A stretch of DNA of 64,000 nucleotides from Lonicera japonica (Eukaryota; Streptophyta; Magnoliopsida; Dipsacales; Caprifoliaceae), in contig CM038464.1 of assembly GCA_021464415.1 (NCBI GenBank), positions 52,868,783 through 52,932,782 of the forward strand. Reading direction: 5' to 3'. The notes below the pieces were generated by a model. It ran no database searches. It was not told the DNA's origin and was given only the letters and a program-made list of their open reading frames with translations. Within the stretch, counting starts at the first letter, position 1, and the number at the start of each line of letters is the position of its first letter. Both the position numbers and the translations under genes were made by a program. Positions 13,115 through 25,700 of the stretch are shown here, piece by piece.

Positions 13115-13275
13115 CTCACTACTCTCTCTACATAGACACAGACATATATACACATCTTCTAATTTCACTTTCAGTCCCTTTGCTACTGATGAGTAGTTAA
13201 TACCTCTATTTAAGAGAGAAGGAGTGAGTGATTTCTGCCACCGACCAAATCAGTTGATTGATCTTAGCTAAAAAG
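12990..13275 (+). promoter_or_regulatory. Putative promoter end and 5' leader exon of the FAR1-ALDH6 gene
   Basis: A GC-richer block (12841-13060) leads into a (CT)n pyrimidine patch (about 13077-13110) and then a short leader ending at a good splice donor (AAAAG|GTAGGT at 13275/13276). The next acceptor that fits is AAAACAG at 16180, giving a leader intron of about 2.9 kb directly before the coding start. Leader introns and Y-patches are common in plant genes. The transcription start is a guess. The overlapping open frames 12841-13200 and 12858-13196 are low-complexity and not called. Confidence 0.45.
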
Positions 13276-16191
13276 GTAGGTCTTTAATTTGTTCTAATTA
13301 TTGATTGTGTTTATCTATATATGTTTGAAGTGTGTAAGTTTGTATATGCATTAAAATATGGTGATCTAGTTAATTCACATAAGGTTATCTCAATTAATAT
13401 CGGATCATTTCGAATTACAGCTTTGATGATACTGATTAATTACATTGATAGTTTCTTTGTTACTGATATAATTACACTCTCTAGGTTTTGTGTTTTGGGA
13501 TTGGAACTTTAGGGTCTGCGAGTGGTGGTGACAGCTCACTGTTTTATCAAGTGAATTCACATTTATACGTGTTTATATAGCTTTATCTGTCTCATCAATT
13601 GTGTTTTTTTTTTTTTTTTACTTTTGTTTGTCATTGAAGTTTGTTTTGAAGTGTTCTTTTACTGCTTTGTCAGTGTAAATTACTTGTGCATTGAAAATGA
13701 AGCTTACAGACAAAAATTGGTGTATTATGCTACTGTGTTTTGACATCTGTTATGATACTAATATGAATGGGTATTCTGCCTCTGTTGTGATTTTCTCATG
13801 TGGCAGTAAAATACATGCCATTGATCAGTCTCGTTTTTGAGTTTTTTATGCTGTACGTATTAGAGTGTGGGGGGTTTCTTTCTGAGATGCAAATATTTAA
13901 CTGCAGAATTTGCATTACCACTGATTTTACTGACTCAGAGCGTGCGTTAATTTTAAATGATTTACGGCTAAATTTTATTGGAAATTCAATGTGCAAGTTG
14001 GTGGCCTCTTCTTGCTGAGGGGAATCAATTGATTGGACTTACGTGCTGTGGTTGTAGACAAAATCTACAAAAGCAAGAGATTGAAAAGAAAAACCCACGC
14101 CAAGGCACCACCAAACAACTCAAAGTGGAAGTATTACACTTTATTCTGCTTCCATCCTATTGAAAAAGAAAATTATGACAAATATTGGTGATAAACCTGA
14201 CGCAGAACAAATAATAATGTGTTGTTATTTTCACCAAAAGTTGAGCAATTGGATACTAGAAAGTGCCAAAAGGGGCAAGAATATGTAAATATACAAGTCA
14301 AGAAGACATAAAACAGTTGTAGCCACAAATGGATTGTCCAGAAATACAAAAAAATGCCAATGCAAGCCCGGATAACTAGTTTACTGAGGGTCAGCCCCTG
14401 CATGATCAATCTCTGTTAGTCGGAGGAAATATGTGAAAGAGTAAGGTCTCATATGCCTTGTTTTATAATTTCTTATCTTATTAGGTTAATCTTACTTGTT
14501 TGCTCTTTTCGCATGTTCATATCAAACCACTACAAAACCGTGTTTGTCTCTCTGCAACCGTACCTCCTTTTTCACTGGCAGTCATTTAAGGACCTTAGGG
14601 CATAGGCTGACCTGAACCCTGTTATTTTGAGGTCATATCTAGTATTCAGAGTTTGCCTCGAAGTGATTCTTGAACTGCCACATCCAACTATTGGATGGTT
14701 GGATCTACCGGCCTTTTCCCTCTGGTCCCTAATGAATAGCCAGTCTAAAATTCCCTACTGGGACCAAGTCAACTTTCAAAAGGGGTGCGATTAAATTCAA
14801 CCTAAGTAGTGACCAGAGGAACCCTAAAAGGAAGAAAGATTCAACTGCTTACGAAAGATAGCAAATTGCTTTGAAGTAGGAGATAATATGTTACGTGTTC
14901 TCTTTATCATCATATAGTAATTGTGACTAAAATATCATTGAAGTCTATTGCCAAAATTGCTTTAGCTCAATGGCCCTCATCTTTTTTCTAGAAAGTCTAT
15001 CAAACATGAAACAGGGAGAATAATTCAAAGAATAAATTCTCAACATGAGATGATTGTTTTACTTGTCGTTTCGTGGTAATATGAAACAGCGCAATTTGGG
15101 TAAGAGTCAATTACTTCAAACTAGGAAGTGTTTGCTTCTTGAGAAGGGGAAAAATAATTTTTCCATTTATTGAGCAATTTCTTGTTTTCCTATGTATGTC
15201 AATACTCAATATTATGCATTTATGCTTAGTCCATTATTTTGCAAATGAGAATAAATTGATGGTATTGCAAATTCATGTCATTTATTGACTTTGTCTACTA
15301 GTTGAAAATGGGTGTAAATTAATGGTGTTGGCCGTGTTGCAATTTCTTGACATCTATGATTTCTTTCCTGGATCATCTTGGATATTAAACAGAAGTTTAA
15401 AAGGATCCTGGTTACCCTATTGGACTTGATATCCTAGTATATATATGAACCCTTTTGTTATTCACTATATTTCTCAGATCGACAACACCCTTCTAGGATT
15501 TTGGAATTCCCTCAAAATATATCAGTCTTATTGTTTGCTCTTACGTCCCCATATCTAACAAGCAAGCCATACATTTCCTAGGTGGAACTGCCAAGCACGA
15601 ACTGTGTATTTTATGAAGCACGAGGTGTCCATTAGAGTTGTGCCCATTAAAGTCATGTGCTTTTGCTTTAGACTATGAGTTTTGAGTTTGTTTCTGGTAT
15701 TTTAGGAGTTCTGTTAAGTAGGTGTGGGTCTGTAAAGTTTCCTACCTTTACTCTGCCTGAATTTCCTCTCTTCCTAAGTACCTATTCAACATACTCACTG
15801 TCCTTTGGTGTCCACTGCCCTCTCTCTCTCATAGAAGTGATTGTGTTCTCACTCTTCATACCATAAAATGGTAATGCAATCTAATGGATTCATTTCTGAC
15901 ATTTAGACGCATTTAGTAATTCTGTTTTTAGTCATAATGCAGGAGATAGAGATTTTGCTTCCATTGAAGTTTGGCCATTATTTACTTTCCTATAACGGTT
16001 CAACATTTAAGGAATTATGCTTCATTGTATGATATACTGTTAATGTGATATTAAAATGTAGGATTTTGGTGGTTTGATTGTGATGCTCTCTATCCCCACG
16101 TGCATTGCAATTTTAGTGCATGCCGTATATCTGTACCCATAAAAAGAGGTGTAATTTTTATTGTGTCCCTTTTAAAACAGGTCTGCTTTTC

Positions 16192-16749
16192 ATGTCTCTG
16201 ATGGAAACCGAAAGCAACTCAGAGCTGACTGAGCAACAGTTGATGCTTCCCCCAACACCCGGAACTTTCCAAGATCGTGAAGACCTTATTAAACACGTTC
16301 GAGATTTTGGTGCTAGCCAAGGATATGTGGTGACTATTAAAAAGTCGAGAAGGGATAGAAGAGTAATACTTGGTTGTGACAGAGGAGGTGTTTACAGAAA
16401 TAGGCGTAAGATTGAAGAAAGCAAGCGCAAAAGGAAAGCTTCTTCACGCCTTATAAATTGTCCTTTTGAAGCCATAGGTAAAAGGGAAGATGACATGTGG
16501 GTACTTACGATTAAAAACGGTGAGCACAATCATGAAGCTTTAAGGGACATGTCTGAGCATCCTTATAGTCGTCGTTTTACAGAGGAAGAGGTCAGACAAA
16601 TTAAGCTAATGACTGAAGCTGGTGTAAAACCACGCCAAGTTCTTAAGGCTCTCAAGAAAAGCAACCCCGAGCTTCAGTCAACTCCGAGGCATCTGTACAA
16701 CCTCAAAGCTAAAATTCGTCAGGGAAATTTTACAGGTGAAAACATATAA
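16192..16749 (+). CDS. Alternative FAR1-only product if the first coding intron is retained
   Basis: If the donor at 16735/16736 (TTTACAG|GTGAAA) is not used, translation runs on for four codons to TAA at 16747, giving a 185-residue protein that is only the FAR1-type domain plus its charged helix. It would lack the dehydrogenase. Small FAR1-domain proteins are known in plants, so this could be a real isoform or simply intron read-through. The start at 16192 is the first ATG after the acceptor at 16180. An in-frame ATG at 16120 would lie in the leader intron. Confidence 0.4.
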   Translation: MSLMETESNSELTEQQLMLPPTPGTFQDREDLIKHVRDFGASQGYVVTIKKSRRDRRVILGCDRGGVYRNRRKIEESKRKRKASSRLINCPFEAIGKREDDMWVLTIKNGEHNHEALRDMSEHPYSRRFTEEEVRQIKLMTEAGVKPRQVLKALKKSNPELQSTPRHLYNLKAKIRQGNFTGENI

Positions 16750-19700
16750 AACTATCTATACCGTTATATAAAGCCAAGACGTTTCAACCTCTTTGAGGCT
16801 CTGTCATACTTTTGATTTCCAATTTTACCCTTACAATCCTTTTTTCCCATAAAAAATGAGCATGCAGCAAGATTCAAACCCTTGCCGTTGAGAAAGTTGT
16901 GACTGTGTCTAACCACTAGGCCACTTATCATTTTCTTAGTTAATTTCTTCAAATTAAATATATATGAGTCGCACATGCGTTTTGTGTGCAGGGTAATCTA
17001 GTATTGGTAAAAGGTCAGTGGTTGACCCAGACTGCTGCAACCTGTACTATCAATGTGCTCACCAAGTGTTATTTAATTTATTTTGTTTGGTGATTCCGTA
17101 GCTGGTGTTATGTTGGCTCATCGAGAATTGGGAACAAAGTCGCTGATGTCCTAGACTAGCTTAGAGAAGTTTCCTTGCGTGGTTTTGGTAAAACCATGCT
17201 AATGTAGATTTGAGTAGGCATCTTTTATAAGTTTTACTGGTTCGGAGGAAGTGCTTTAGTTTTGGTGCTAACTCGAACAAAAAGGAAAGGGAAAAAAGGC
17301 CAACTATAAGGTGTTTCACACTCTCATGTAGTATTTCCAAAAACTATTAAAGCAAAAGTAGTCATAGTATGGTTTTGTGTTTTGTCTTCTATTTTTTTTT
17401 TTCATGATGGATGTCTTCCTGCAGATAAAAGTTCTAAAGCATGGAGACCTAATATATCCTCTCCAGTGACTTCCTCAGAGGCATCCACAAAGCACAACTG
17501 TCCCGTAAGTTTTGATATGCGTGGACAAAAGAGTAATTTGATAAGTTTTTCTTTCAAATATACGATTCCTGTCTGTGCCTGGCCCGTACCACCCTGCGGT
17601 CTGTATGTAGGGACTTGAGGTTTATTTCCTTTTCTTTCTGGTTTCCATTTCAATATAGGTGAAGGTTCCTAATCTTATTGGAGGGAAATTTGTGGAGTCA
17701 CAAGCGAGTGCAATCATTGATGTTGTAAATCCTGTAAGAACATATGCCTTCAGATTCTATGTTTTCTGCATAATTCATTTTTGCTTTCTGAAGAGTTACA
17801 ACTTCAGTTTTCATTTAAATGTATCATATCAGGCAACACAGAAGGTTGTTTCTCAAGTGCCTTTGACTTCCTCTGAAGAGTTCAAAGCTGCAGTGAGTGC
17901 AGCTAATCAGGCTTTTCCTTCGTGGAAAAACACGCCTGTTACTACTCGTCAGCGCATCATGTTCAAGCTACAAGAGCTTATACGTAGGGACATTGTAAGT
18001 ACTGGATTTTTAAAATTTAATTTTTTTTCCCCTTAATGAAAATTGTTGACTTGCTGAAAAGAATTTTTTATTATTTTCAGGACAAGCTTGCCATGAACAT
18101 TGCTATAGAGCAGGGCAAGACATTGAGTGGGGCTAGAGGTGATGTGCTTCGTGGTTTAGGTTAGTACACTTGCATCTATATCCTTTTCTTTCTCCCCATT
18201 CGCACTCCCAACCCCTCTTCCCCTCCAACCCACTCCCACAAAGAAGAAAATGAAAAAGGCTTTTTGACTTTGCTCCTATTCTCAACATGAAACTAGACTT
18301 ACCCCTTGTTTTCATTGTCATTAGACTCTGCCCTCGGTATGCGGCAGAATCTCAAAGAATTACGTAAAAGTGAGGGGCAATGCCTAAATTTAAGCATAAT
18401 CCTTTGATTTACTCCCCCTGTTTTATCTTATTCTTGACGACTCCCTGGCATACAGGGGCAAAGTCTAACAATTATGGGCAATTCTAATTTCGCATATAAA
18501 ATGGGGGCAAAGTAAAAAAAGCCCAAAGAAGGTTGCACTCACAAATATAGACACGAATTCCAGAACTTCTATTGGAGTTTACTTATGTTAACATAGCTGT
18601 GCTCTTTGTATTCTTCATTTTCTTGTAGAGGTGGTCGAACATGCTTGTGGAATGGCAACTCTGCAGATGGGGCAGTTTGTCCCTAATGCATCTAATGGCA
18701 TTGATACATATTGCATCAGAGAACCGCTTGGTGTTTGTGCAGGGATATGTCCCCTAAACTTTCCTGCAATGATTTCTTTGTGGGTATGTCTATTTTTCTT
18801 CCCTTTTCATTTCTGTATTTATTTTCTGTTCTTGTTTTGATCTAGTTGACATTTTGGTTGGCACAAACCTTAGACTTTCCAAACTCCTCGATTCTTTGTC
18901 TTTTGTTCTATTGTATGGGAATGGAAATTTTAAATCTTATATTTGACCTCGGTAGTTAAAACTCTAAATAAGCTTTTCTAGGAGTGTTTCTTTTAATAAC
19001 AAACAATTTATTTTTTATTTGGTGCCATAAGCTTTTCTCGGTTACAATTAGAAGACAGTCTCAAATCTCTATAACTACTGTACTTAGTTCTATAGTTGTT
19101 TTCATATTCTACAAAATGAGGAAGGTAGATTTCTTTTGTTCTAAATACATTTATGAATGCTGCAGATGTTTCCTATAGCAGTTACATGTGGTAATACATT
19201 TATTCTGAAGCCATCTGAGAAAAATCCAGGTGATTGCCACACCACCTTTCACAATGTTTTCTTATATTGCAAGCCTGGTACTTCATATGCTAAAAGAAAA
19301 TTTAGTGAGCGTAATGATCTCCTTTAGAAGAAGCAAATTTTTTATTCTTTTGATTGGAAACAAACTCAAAGGACCTTGTTCATAGAAGCAGTTTATTTTT
19401 TCTTGGAAGCCGGTAAGATGGGTTGAGGTCTTTGACAGGTGCGGCAGAATCAGTCTACTATTTGAATGATTTGCATTTCGTAAGTCTGGAACAATGTCAA
19501 TGTTTGAAAAAGTGCTAGGTGGAAGGTGGGAGGTTGCCTAGAGAACATAGGTGCTGGGCAGTTATTTTCTTAAAGATAATACTAGCAACAAATCAAACTT
19601 TACTTCTTTAAGCATGAGTGTCCTCCAACCCCATATTCTATAAAGATTCCAAACACAAAATAAGTCAGACCTAGATTGTACCTCAAGTGGTGAAAGACTC

Positions 19701-22700
19701 CCCATGTTAGGGGAAAGGTCTCTGGTTTGATCCTCCCACCCCTCTCCCCTTAGACCCTGTACGCGTTGCAATATATAGAAAAAAAGAGCAGAGAAAAGAG
19801 TGAAAAAGAATCTTAGTCTGGCACTGAATAAATTTTTTTTTCGCTCTCTTTTTTGGGGTTTTTTTTTATTATTATTATTATTTTTTTTGGGGGGGGGTTT
19901 GGTCTCGTATCTTACAGGGCACTGCTGTAGTGGAGCCAAGATTTCATTCATGCAGGCATAAGTTTGAAAAATGGCAAATGCCAGGCCAATGCATGACGAG
20001 AGAGAGTACTAATGGAATTAAACTTGGAACTAGTATAGTTATTTCCCATACACGGTTCAATGTAGATTTATAAAGATGGCCCTCTTTTTTTGAATTTTGA
20101 ACACAAGGAAAATTGAAATTCATCTTTGCAGCTTAAGTTTATGTTTTATATTGACTGCCACATTAAACTTGAAGCTCTCTTGGAATCTTTTTAGTTATGA
20201 GAATTAATCACACGTAATTCACATTTCATGTCCGGGATTCAAGCTGAGTTGTTGAAAAGGCAAAAATATAGCTTAGGTAGAACTTAGAAGGAATAGAAAG
20301 CAAGGGAGGTCTAAATGTAAGTTATGTAGATGAAGTAGTTTGGAATATGGCTTTTAAAATACAAATACTGTACAACCTACTTTTCTGTTCTTCCTTAAGA
20401 AAGTTGCTCAAGTAATATTCCAGGGTGCCTATAGACCCAAAATTTATCACCAGACTAATTTTTTTCTAGTCATGATTCACTGTACACATCAATTTATAAA
20501 AAAGATTTTGCTTTCCTTTGGTATGCACTTTCATCTTATTGTTTATTCTTAGTTTCTTACTGTTGCACTTTTTCGGCTTGCTTGAAGTACGGGGCATATT
20601 CAGTATTTTTGCATAAATGTCTCAATAGAATTTGGTCAATTAGTTTCTCTGTGTTGTTTCAGGGGCTTCGATGATACTTGCCGAATTGGCAATAGAAGCT
20701 GGTTTACCTGCTGGCGTCCTAAATATTGTTCACGGAACCCATGTGAGCTTTGTTTCTACCTTATAAGACTGACCTTGCTTGTCATAAGAGAACTCATAGT
20801 GGGATGGTGGACCTTTTTTTCAAGATTCTTCTTTGTATTATCAATTTGTAATAAGTTACAATTTGATGTTCTGATGTAGAAATGATTTATCTTGTGTGTG
20901 ACTTTTGCCTTTTTGGTTTAATAACTATCCTTTTTTAACTCGAGCAGGATATTGTCAATCATATTTGCGATGATGATGATATTAAAGCTATATCGTTAAT
21001 AGGCTCCAATACTGTAAGTTTATTATTCTGAATTGGCTAAATATGCTTTTAGGTGTTGTGAACAATGACACACTGTTACACTAATACAATAGTGTACACT
21101 GAATGCATTAAAATTGACAATAGGCTAAGAAGCACTACAAGGAGGCATATCCGTATTGGATACTGATACTCTTTGGATACTCCATATGCTTCGGATACTT
21201 ATGGTTGAATATCTAGGAATATACATGTGAATGATTACATATCTTCAACTGTGTACACATTTATACCTACATTTCTTTGGTAGTTTCATTGCTAGTTTGA
21301 TTGACAACCGATACTTCTATATTTTTATTAAGTACGTAGTATATATGATACTAAGCGTATCCTTAACGTATCCTAATCCTACATTTTTCTGGAAAAGCCG
21401 TGTCGATGCATCTGTATCTTGTATCCAAATACGTGCTTCTAGCTAATGGGGTACTTTTTATTATGCCATCCAAAGGAAAACATGCAGTTACTCTATATAA
21501 TCCTCTAAACTTCTAAGTGGCTTAGATTCATGGCTATTGTAACATCAAAAGGTCAATCTCACGTGGTACTGTTATAGTTTTGAGGTGCTAGTAAACTCCT
21601 TAAACTGTTTGCTTGTAGGTATACGATGAATTTCCTTTATTCGACACCCTGAAAGCCCTAGAATACCCGTAAATAGAAGTGAATTACGTAGATCATCTAG
21701 TTAGTACTAGACTATTAATTTTCTCATTGAGTTCGGTAACAATTCTTATTTTCGTTTTGCCTTTCCAACCTGTTTTAAAGGCCGGAATGCATATCTATGC
21801 TAGGGCAGCTGCAAGAGGCAAACGCGTTCAGGTGAATATTCATACTCAATGGATTAAGCTTTAGCCAATAAAGCAGACTATATTCAGAACTTGGATTATC
21901 TATAGTCTGGCATGGTAACTATTATTGCACTATACTCAGTCTAATATGGGAGCCAAAAACCATGCAATAATCATGCCTGATGCAAGCGTGGATACCACTT
22001 TGAATTCTTTGGTTGCTGCTGGTTTTGGTGCTGCGGGACAGAGGTGCATGACTCTCAGTACAGCTGTTTTCGTTGGAGGCTCAAGACCATGGTACGGCAC
22101 TTTTTTTTTGTCCACCTAGTTGTTGACCTGAAACTCTTTAGGGCTTTTTTGACTTTGCCCCCCCATTTTGTATGCAAAATTAGGCTTAGCCACCTGTTTT
22201 CATAATTACTAGACTTTGCCGCCTTAGGTGGGGGAATATCAAAAAAATCAGGGGATTAAGTCAGGGATTATGTTCAAAAAAATTAAGACATTACCCCCCA
22301 TTTTTATGCAATTCTTTGAGATTCAACCATATGGAGGGGTAAAATCTGATGATTATGAACACAGGGGGGGAGGGGTGAGTTTAATTTGGCATTATGAACA
22401 GGGGGCAAAGTAAAAGAAGCCCAACTCTTCAATATCTTGGTGGAATTTATATATGTTGTGTAGTTTTTTAATGATGCGTGAATGATTGGAGTAACACGGA
22501 CATTGCATGGGATATTCTAAAAAGTTGAATTTTTTTAGGCAAATTAGTCTCTTGATCTTGATTTTTGTCTTTCTCACTACAAAAAACAAAATACGTTTCA
22601 AGTACTCACTCAGACCTGAGAGATCTTAGGTTTGAGTCTCATGAGGGTTTTGGGAGAGAATTTTAAAAATTAAATAAAAGTACTCTATTCTTTTTAAAAC

Positions 22701-25700
22701 CTCTTTTTTATCTGTGCAGCGAGAAACACAAAGATTCTCTGTTCTTCGGGCCTTTGTATGTCTTGAGCAATACATCTACAATTTATTAGGAGTGCATATA
22801 AGCACTTAGACGTCTCAAGTTCTGATGGACATCATTGATTAACGAATTGAAAGCCACAATGCGTTTGGGGTTTGTTCTTCTATTGATACTTGTAAAGATT
22901 CTTACTTAACGGGACACTTTATGATGTTTCAGGGAAGAAGAGCTTGTGGAGCGTGCCAAAGCACTTAAAGTAAATTCAGGAACTGAGCCAGGCGCAGACC
23001 TTGGACCAGTCATTAGTAAAGAGGTGCAACTAATTTAAAAAAAAAAAAAAGAAAGAAAAAGAACAAAACTCCAGATAGGATTTCTCAATTGGGAACAGAA
23101 ATGTAATTTTTTAAACACTTATACTTTTTTTTCCCTTAAAAATGAAAATTGTTTCTTTTATGGGTCATGTTAAGGGCACATGTTAAGCACCTATAAATAG
23201 CAAGAATTAAATTATAACATGCATTAAATTAGGCACAGATTCTCATGCAATGTATTATTCTTTCCATTCATAGTATATTAGTATGGTTAACATGCATTAA
23301 ATTAGGGCACATGTTATCATTTTCCTTCTTTTATAATTTGAGTGAGTAGATTTGCCCCAAAAAAAAAAAATGAAAACTATTTTTACTGAAATTTTATTGC
23401 TATACATGGATATTCAAGTTCTCTTCACTATTTTTCTCATTTTTCCTTTTGGGGTTGCTGGGGGTGGTGGGGGGCTTTGTGCATCATTTGCCATCTTAAT
23501 TGATTGCTTCTTGCTACTGTTTTTTGATGTACTCTGGAATTGCAGGCAAAGGACCGGATATGCAGATTAGTTCAAAATGCTGTCGAAAGTGGTGCCAGAC
23601 TTGTTCTTGATGGGAGGAACATTGTGGTATACTTGTGCACTCCACTCTTTTGATAGATATATTTGCTGCTGTTTCCAAAAATTCTGCTTGATTATATTCT
23701 CCAGGACTATTGATTTATGCATTGATTAGAATAGTTTTTTGCATATGCGTTATCAAAGGAAAATATTCCATTTTCCCTACTTGCTAGTTCTGGTGAATGG
23801 ATTTTTTTTTTATTTAATGAGTATGTAATTTATTAATATGGGGGCACATTATACTTTAAGAAAATTAGTAATACATCCTTTTGGAAGACTGGTTTTCGTG
23901 AAACACATTAACCAACAAAATTTATAGTGTTTGGTCCTTCGTTATTGACATGTCAAAAATACAGTTTAAATTCGTCCAGCAGTGCTTCTTTTCTGCCCTT
24001 GAAGATTGTTAGGAACTATCTCTCCCAAAAGCTTAAGCTGTTAGGAGAAGGAACCGTAATGATATCATGGTTAACACCCTCCCTCACGTGCAACCCCATA
24101 CTTGCACGTGGAGGGCTTGAACCTTGGACCTCCCAGAAAACCATGGTTAACACCCTCCCTCACGTGCGACCCCATACTTGCTCGTGGAGGGCTTGAACCT
24201 TGGACCTCCCAGAAAACCAAGGTCTGATACCTTGTTAGGAACCATCTCTCCCAAAAGCTTAAGTTGTTAGGAGAAGGAACCGTAATGAATATCATGGTTA
24301 ACAAAGATAAAATCACCTTTTTTCGGTTTAGTTGCTGTAGTAGTCTCCGTGTCTTTCAGCAAGATTAGTCTTTTTAATGGTTTAGGACTCTTAATTCCAT
24401 TGTAAATTTGTAATATATACAATTTCAAATTCCCAGTAATATAGTAATATACGACTTCGGCAATTCGAAGTTGAGATGAGACAGTGTGTTCTCTAATTTT
24501 TTTCTTCAAATTCAGGATACTTTATAACGTGTTTTTGCTCAAATAATAGATTTTCACAATAATCTTTTTTTTCTCCTTTTCCTCAATTTGATTGTCTTCC
24601 CTTCTCATGCTAGTCATCGGAATCGTATTCTTTTTCGGAATTAGTTCCACTTTTTATGCTACCATCTTCTTCTTCGGCGAATATCTCTGCGTCCGTTATA
24701 ATTATCCTTCGAAGATGATGAGTCTCCATTGCTATCATCTTAGTTGTCAGCCTCGAACTTGTCTCTTTTATGCTTGGACATTTTATTCTTGTGCCGGTCC
24801 AATCCGTGAGGGGAAGATAAAAAGTGAATAAACAAGCCTTTTACAATGGGTTATTTAAAGGCAGAAGAAGGGATGTCTCATGGATTTCTGTCTTCAAGGT
24901 ATATATTTCTTCGGTCTCACACCAAAACCAACATGTATTACTCATCATTACCATTGTACAGAGAAATAATTAACTACCTTGCTAAATCATTTCGCGGAGA
25001 ATTCAAATAACTGGGTAAAATATGTTGAATATTTTCGTTTATCTATCCATACCATAGGATAGCTATTAGCATGTGCAGTTGAGAATTCGTAGAACTAGAG
25101 ATGGTGATTTTGTTCATGAGGTTTTGTGTTATGAGCTCAGCGATGTTTAGTGAGCCTGGCTTCTGTATAATGGATGCGGGGGTAGTTGCTTTATGCTTTC
25201 ATAGATCCTTTTCTTCTTTGTTTCTTTTTTGATCTTGTAGTGAACTTCTTATCCTCTTGTCCTTTTGCTTGTAAATATTTTCTCTGCAATAATTTTTTAT
25301 AGTTTCCTATAAAAAAACTAAAAAATTCAAGGATTTGACTAAAATATATTCTCCTAATAGGCCGTTAACTAGATTAGACCTTTATCAACGAGTCCATTAG
25401 AGCAGGTGAAAAACACAGAATAATAATTACGGCTTTTGAACTTAAATGATTATTTGATTGCAAAACCAGTCGTTCTTCTCTGTCTCTCATACATGTGATG
25501 TGTAATTTTCTTTTCCTACCATCAATAGCATAAAAAGTCGAAGCTTATGCTGTATAATGTTTCATTAAATTCATGATACTTGATACATATACTTTTTGAA
25601 AACTATACGGCTACGATACACATTTTGACAACCTTTTGGTTATAATGCACACACATGCGCACTATGATATAATCCTGTTAGAACCCATCTCACCCAAAAG

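Noticed and set aside
12841..13200. Overlapping open frames of 119 and 112 codons
   Set aside because: They are low-complexity (CT)n-driven frames in the likely promoter/leader of the FAR1-ALDH6 gene, with no domain.
19562..19951. 129-codon open frame on the - strand
   Set aside because: It lies within an intron, crosses a SINE-like repeat and homopolymer tracts, and has no recognisable domain.
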